Below are positions 18,018-21,161 of a stretch of DNA of 21,161 nucleotides, piece by piece; positions within the stretch are counted from its first letter, which is position 1; each line of letters opens with the position of its first letter. The stretch is from UBA910 sp964369145 (GTDB lineage Bacteria; Patescibacteriota; Minisyncoccia; Phycocordibacterales; DATDWN01): assembly GCA_964369145.1 (NCBI GenBank), contig CAYJEE010000013.1, forward strand, positions 1-21,161. Direction: 5' to 3'. The position numbers and the translations under genes are program-made. Under the pieces are notes generated by a model. It made no database searches. It worked only from the letters and a program-made list of their open reading frames with translations, and was not told where the DNA came from.

Positions 18018-19958
18018 ATGAATCCAAACACTAAACCATCAAAACATAAAGATAAAAAGAATGTGTCAAAGAAAATCCCTGAGCACAAAGGTCCGGGTGA
18101 AGTTTCTGTATTTAACTATGTTGCGACAATACTTTTAATTTTCCTCCTTTTATCAGGTGCATATTCATTTTTGAGTGGACGACAGACCGCCAAAACAGAG
18201 ATTCCACTTTCACAACTCGCACTCGATATCAAAGCGGGGCAGGTGACTGAAATCGTAGTGCAAGGAGAGTCTCTCGATATGGTGTACGCAAACGGAGACA
18301 AAAAGTTTACAAAAAAAGAAGAGGGCACTGCACTCACTGATACACTTTCAAACTATGGTACTACTCCTGCAGAACTTGGAAAAGTAAAAGTTGAAATTAA
18401 AAATGAATCAGGGTTAGGTTACTGGGTGATGAATCTCGCTCCACTTTTGGTGCCGATTATTTTTGTCCTTCTTTTTATTTGGTACATGACACGACAAGTC
18501 AAAGGTGCAGGAGCACAAGCGTTTACCTTTGGACAGTCAAAGGCTCGCATGATTGATCCAAATGATCATTCGCAACGTGTCACTTTTAAGGATGTGGCGG
18601 GTGCAAAAGAAGCAAAAGAAGAGCTTTCTGAAATCGTCGACTTCTTGAAAAATCCAAAAAAGTTTTTGGAAATCGGTGCGCGTATTCCAAAAGGTATTCT
18701 TCTGATGGGTGCACCGGGTACGGGCAAGACTCTGCTTGCACGAGCGGTAGCAGGGGAAGCAGGTGTCGCATTCTTTTCAATTTCAGGATCTGAATTCGTT
18801 GAAATGTTTGTAGGAGTGGGAGCGTCTCGTGTGCGAGATCTCTTTATGCTTGCAAAGAAAAATTCTCCCGCAATTATTTTCGTCGACGAGATCGATGCAG
18901 TCGGACGTGTCCGAGGAGTCGGAGCAGGAGGGGGAAATGATGAGCGAGAGCAAACTCTCAATCAGATTCTTGTTGAGATGGATGGGTTTGAGCCCAATGA
19001 AAAAGTGATCGTCATGGCTGCGACCAACAGGCCAGACGTGCTTGACCCCGCACTCCTTCGTCCAGGGCGTTTTGATCGACGAGTGACTCTCGATCTTCCT
19101 GATCGAGATGATCGTGAAGCGATTTTGAATGTGCATTCAACGAAGAAACCGTTTGCAGAAGATGTAAATATAAAAGTGATTGCAGAGCGAACACCGGGCT
19201 TTTCTGGGGCAGACCTTTACTCACTCATGAATGAAGGGGCGATCCTAGCTGCACGTGAAAATCGCACCAAGATTTCTCAGTATGATTTGATCCGCTCTAT
19301 CGAAAAGGTGATGCTTGGTCCTGAGCGAAAGAGTCATATTCTCTCTAAAAAAGAAAAAGAGATAACTGCATATCATGAAGCGGGGCACGCTGTACTCGCA
19401 TCGCTCCTCTTGTACGCAGATCCAGTACACAAGATTTCAATCATTTCTCGAGGGCGTGCAGCGGGGTATGTGCTTAAGCTTCCGCTCGAAGATCGAAAGT
19501 TGCAGTCTCGAAAAGAATTCCTCGATGATATCGCGGTGTCACTCGGAGGATATGTGACAGAGAAAATGATGTTTGATGATCTCACCACCGGCCCTTCAAA
19601 TGATCTCCAGGTATCGACGGCACTCGCACGAGATATGGTGACCAAGTACGGAATGTCAGATAAGCTAGGGCCGATTGCACTTGAGGGAAGTGGTGGAAAG
19701 GTATTGTTTGGCCGTGGAGTAGAGTCAGAAGGGTATTCTGAAAAAGTGGCAGCAGAGGTGGATGCAGAAATTTCAAAAATTATGAAAGAGGCGGAAGAGA
19801 AAGCAAAGAGCACTATCGAAGCAAACAAAAAACTTCTCGATGCAATCGCAAAGCGACTCATGGAGACAGAGACGATGGAAAGGGAGGAGTTTGAATTGCT
19901 ACTCAAGACTCATGGTGTTACTCCAAAGAAGAAATTAGACATTGAGCATCAGGTATAA
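18018..19958 (+). CDS. ftsH: ATP-dependent zinc metalloprotease FtsH
   Basis: A membrane-anchored AAA+ protease (646 residues) that degrades misfolded membrane proteins and some tagged proteins. Order of domains: N-terminal basic tail, TM1 about 34-52 (YVATILLIFLLLSGAYSFL), an extracytoplasmic domain, TM2 about 136-157, then AAA: Walker A GAPGTGKT (231-238), Walker B IIFVDEID (D290, E291), second region of homology AATNRPDVLDPALLRPGRFD (335-354). The protease site is HEAGH (453-457) with a third zinc ligand D529 (GPSNDLQV). Everything is intact. The leaderless start is supported by TATAAT 6 nt upstream. Inverted-repeat copy F and a terminator follow. Confidence 0.97.
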   Translation: MNPNTKPSKHKDKKNVSKKIPEHKGPGEVSVFNYVATILLIFLLLSGAYSFLSGRQTAKTEIPLSQLALDIKAGQVTEIVVQGESLDMVYANGDKKFTKKEEGTALTDTLSNYGTTPAELGKVKVEIKNESGLGYWVMNLAPLLVPIIFVLLFIWYMTRQVKGAGAQAFTFGQSKARMIDPNDHSQRVTFKDVAGAKEAKEELSEIVDFLKNPKKFLEIGARIPKGILLMGAPGTGKTLLARAVAGEAGVAFFSISGSEFVEMFVGVGASRVRDLFMLAKKNSPAIIFVDEIDAVGRVRGVGAGGGNDEREQTLNQILVEMDGFEPNEKVIVMAATNRPDVLDPALLRPGRFDRRVTLDLPDRDDREAILNVHSTKKPFAEDVNIKVIAERTPGFSGADLYSLMNEGAILAARENRTKISQYDLIRSIEKVMLGPERKSHILSKKEKEITAYHEAGHAVLASLLLYADPVHKISIISRGRAAGYVLKLPLEDRKLQSRKEFLDDIAVSLGGYVTEKMMFDDLTTGPSNDLQVSTALARDMVTKYGMSDKLGPIALEGSGGKVLFGRGVESEGYSEKVAAEVDAEISKIMKEAEEKAKSTIEANKKLLDAIAKRLMETETMEREEFELLLKTHGVTPKKKLDIEHQV

Positions 19959-20080
19959 AACTTCCAAATTTGACGAAATTCTCGTTCCTAAATTAAAAAT
20001 TCTCGTCACCTTACCACAAAGTAAGGCTTCTCAAATTTTTAATTTCTCACGTCGAATTTCATTCAAATTGTGAGAGTTTT
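19957..20080 (+). repeat. Dispersed inverted-repeat element, copy F (after ftsH)
   Basis: Arms 19957-20014 and 20021-20080, loop CACAAA, core TCACCTTAC...GTAAGGCTTC. The left arm AAAACTTCCAAATTTGACGAAAT closely matches copy A, and both start right at a gene's stop codon. The right arm pairs with it apart from scattered mismatches. Confidence 0.85.
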
Positions 20081-20085
20081 AAGGG

Positions 20086-20120
20086 AATTAAAAACTGCAC
20101 CAGTGGTGCAGTTTTTAATT
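20086..20120 (+). terminator. Bidirectional terminator after ftsH
   Basis: A 16-bp perfect stem AATTAAAAACTGCACC / GGTGCAGTTTTTAATT with loop AGT. T- and A-runs allow action on both strands. It overlaps the stop codon of the convergent small gene at 20119. Confidence 0.85.
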
Positions 20121-20376
20121 ATTTACCACCCCATCTCCATCGAGGCTTTTCACCTTTGCAGTAACAAATAATCAAAAGGAAGATAGTGTTGATGACAAAA
20201 GGGATCGCAATGTTTACGAGTGTATCGCTTGTTGAGTGTGTATAGAAATTGATATTTCGAGCGTTGATCCAGATTGCTGTGACATAGAGTACAACCACCG
20301 CCCAGCCTTGCCAGGTAATAGGTTGCCACCCCCAACCATACATTTTTGCCTTAAACCAGAGTTTGTCTTTTTTCAT
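20119..20376 (-). CDS. Small two-helix membrane protein, unknown function
   Basis: An 85-residue protein. A positively charged N-terminal segment with the striking motif KMYGWGWQPITWQGW is followed by a helix at about 25-38 (AVVVLYVTAIWI) and a second at about 55-73 (IAIPFVINTIFLLIICY), ending in a basic Trp/Arg-rich tail (KPRWRWGGK). I cannot assign a family name; the YGWGW.P.TWQGW motif looks conserved-protein-like. Its promoter is the best in the window: TGGACA - 17 nt - TACAAT, then 6 nt to the ATG. The -35 overlaps the 3' end of the tRNA gene. Confidence 0.72.
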   Translation of the reverse strand: MKKDKLWFKAKMYGWGWQPITWQGWAVVVLYVTAIWINARNINFYTHSTSDTLVNIAIPFVINTIFLLIICYCKGEKPRWRWGGK

Positions 20377-20382
20377 TTTTTA

Positions 20383-20411
20383 ATTGTATATTCGCTCACT
20401 TTACTTGTCCA
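20383..20411 (-). promoter_or_regulatory. Promoter of the small membrane-protein gene at 20119-20376
   Basis: On the - strand: -35 TGGACA (20406-20411), 17-nt spacer, -10 TACAAT (20383-20388), then 6 nt to ATG at 20376. A leaderless start is predicted. The -35 includes the last four bases of the tRNA. Confidence 0.7.
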
Positions 20412-20481
20412 CCCGCCTGGACTCGAACCAGGGACCCCAGAGGTATAAGCTCTGTGCTCTAACCAGCTGAGCTACGGGTGG
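20408..20481 (-). tRNA. tRNA with anticodon UAU (Ile, reads AUA)
   Basis: A complete 74-nt cloverleaf: acceptor CCACCCG/CGGGTGG, D arm GCTC-AGCTGGTTA-GAGC, anticodon arm CAGAG-CTTATAC-CTCTG, 5-nt variable loop, T arm CCTGG-TTCGAGT-CCAGG, discriminator A. The anticodon (20445-20447) is UAU. This pairs with AUA, isoleucine. Most bacteria read AUA with a CAU anticodon modified by TilS, so a plain UAU is unusual. CCA is not encoded. The discriminator A73 fits isoleucine identity. The structure is secure; the amino acid follows from the anticodon. Confidence 0.95.
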
Positions 20482-20537
20482 AGTATATCTCACCATTCAA
20501 ATTTACCTTATTTTAGATCTAAAAGAAAGTATAGGTG

Positions 20538-21161
20538 TTATCTCGGAAATTCATCTAAGAGCTCATTTGAATCATAAAACTCTTGAGCGAGAGAGCCAAA
20601 GGTGTATGTTCTGTTTCCGATTGTTATCACTGCACCGCCAGACTGTGGGTTTGCATTTGGCTTGGATCCTCTAAATCCAATATTGTAGAGGGTGGCAAGG
20701 ATATCTACTCGATCTGAAATAGGGAAGCCAACAGATTTCCATTGTTGCATAAATTGTCTGAGATAGAGTCCGGCATACAAGTAGCTTCCGTAGTGGTTGT
20801 GTTGGTCGGTCATACGGATGAAGCGCTCATTTTCTATATCAGTTGTATGGAAATCAAGAAGATGTTCGTATTGTGTTCCAAGATAGTAAGGAGAAGATGT
20901 ATTTTTTAAATTGCTCTCAATCTCTAATGCAGTTTCTCGTTTAATACCCATCACACCCCATGAAAATTGAGTCTGACTGCCGAGGATTTTGAGGGGAGCA
21001 AAAAACTTTTTGTATGATTCGCGGTCAGAATTAAACATGCGGAGTTGCTCGACGACGAGTTGTGATGCGATAAGGCGAGGGGATACTCCAGCGGTCGATG
21101 CTGCACGATAGAGTACAGCTTTATCTTTGATAAGCGCAGCTTTCAAAACCTTCCATTCTTC
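20538..21161 (-). CDS. Lysozyme/lytic transglycosylase-like protein (5' end cut by window edge)
   Basis: The reading frame is open to the last base (translation begins EEWKVLKAALIKDKAVLYRA), so TTG at 21146 is internal and the N terminus, perhaps with a signal peptide, lies outside. At least 207 residues. AASTAGVSPRLIASQLVVEQ has the Glu placement of SLT-type catalytic helices, followed by SWGVMGIKRETALEIESNLK and ILATLYNIGF, where transglycosylases have a Gly-x-Met-Gln-like motif and a Tyr-Asn-x-Gly motif. That supports a peptidoglycan-cleaving or lysozyme-like fold, but only at moderate confidence. A 14-bp palindrome (20511-20524) lies past the stop. Confidence 0.65.
   Translation of the reverse strand, partial: EEWKVLKAALIKDKAVLYRAASTAGVSPRLIASQLVVEQLRMFNSDRESYKKFFAPLKILGSQTQFSWGVMGIKRETALEIESNLKNTSSPYYLGTQYEHLLDFHTTDIENERFIRMTDQHNHYGSYLYAGLYLRQFMQQWKSVGFPISDRVDILATLYNIGFRGSKPNANPQSGGAVITIGNRTYTFGSLAQEFYDSNELLDEFPR

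Noticed and set aside
20511..20524. 14-bp palindrome TTTTAGATCTAAAA as a terminator of the transglycosylase-like gene
   Set aside because: It has no loop and no T-run after a stem, so intrinsic termination is not supported.

Overview
The window is a bacterial chromosome segment (about 40% GC by eye) that looks like a member of the Candidate Phyla Radiation (Patescibacteria, Parcubacteria-like). The grounds are: no rpmD (L30) between rpsE and rplO, which is a hallmark of that group; very compact genes; almost no Shine-Dalgarno sequences; zinc-type S14; and CGA as the favoured arginine codon. TGA works as a normal stop (hydrolase gene at 15997), so this is not a UGA=Gly lineage. The lineage call is inference; the gene content is read directly.

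Region 1 (1-7090, + strand) is an S10/spc ribosomal protein operon: rpsC (cut only at its very 5' end), rplP, rpmC, rpsQ, rplN, rplX, rplE, rpsN (zinc type), rpsH, rplF, rplR, rpsE, rplO, secY, closed by a hairpin terminator. Region 2 (7143-9847) holds a convergent small hypothetical gene, then an adenylate kinase-like gene, map and an unusually long ndk. Region 3 (9848-12564) has a RelB/YafQ-type toxin-antitoxin pair under a 24-bp palindromic operator, a structured RNA with its own promoter that has 6S RNA architecture, a small membrane protein and an overlapping beta-CASP metallo-beta-lactamase nuclease. Region 4 (12566-16713, - strand) has infC-rpmI-rplT, a membrane protein, an aminoglycoside-phosphotransferase-like protein, a second toxin-antitoxin pair and an alpha/beta hydrolase. 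Region 5 (16772-19958) is a trans-translation and proteolysis block: tmRNA (ssrA) and smpB on the - strand, and ftsH divergent on the + strand. SmpB and tmRNA rescue stalled ribosomes and tag the product; FtsH is one protease known to degrade tagged proteins. Region 6 has a small two-helix membrane protein, a tRNA with anticodon UAU, and a lysozyme/transglycosylase-like protein running off the right edge.

Three non-coding patterns cut across these regions. First, at least six copies of a degenerate inverted-repeat element (arms up to about 60-70 bp, shared core around CTCACCTTACGACAAGTAAGG) sit in intergenic gaps. Second, at least six genes have a -10 box exactly 6 nt before the start codon, which predicts leaderless mRNAs. 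Third, both ends of the tmRNA are embedded in perfect palindromes. AT-only palindromes also recur just upstream of several start codons.
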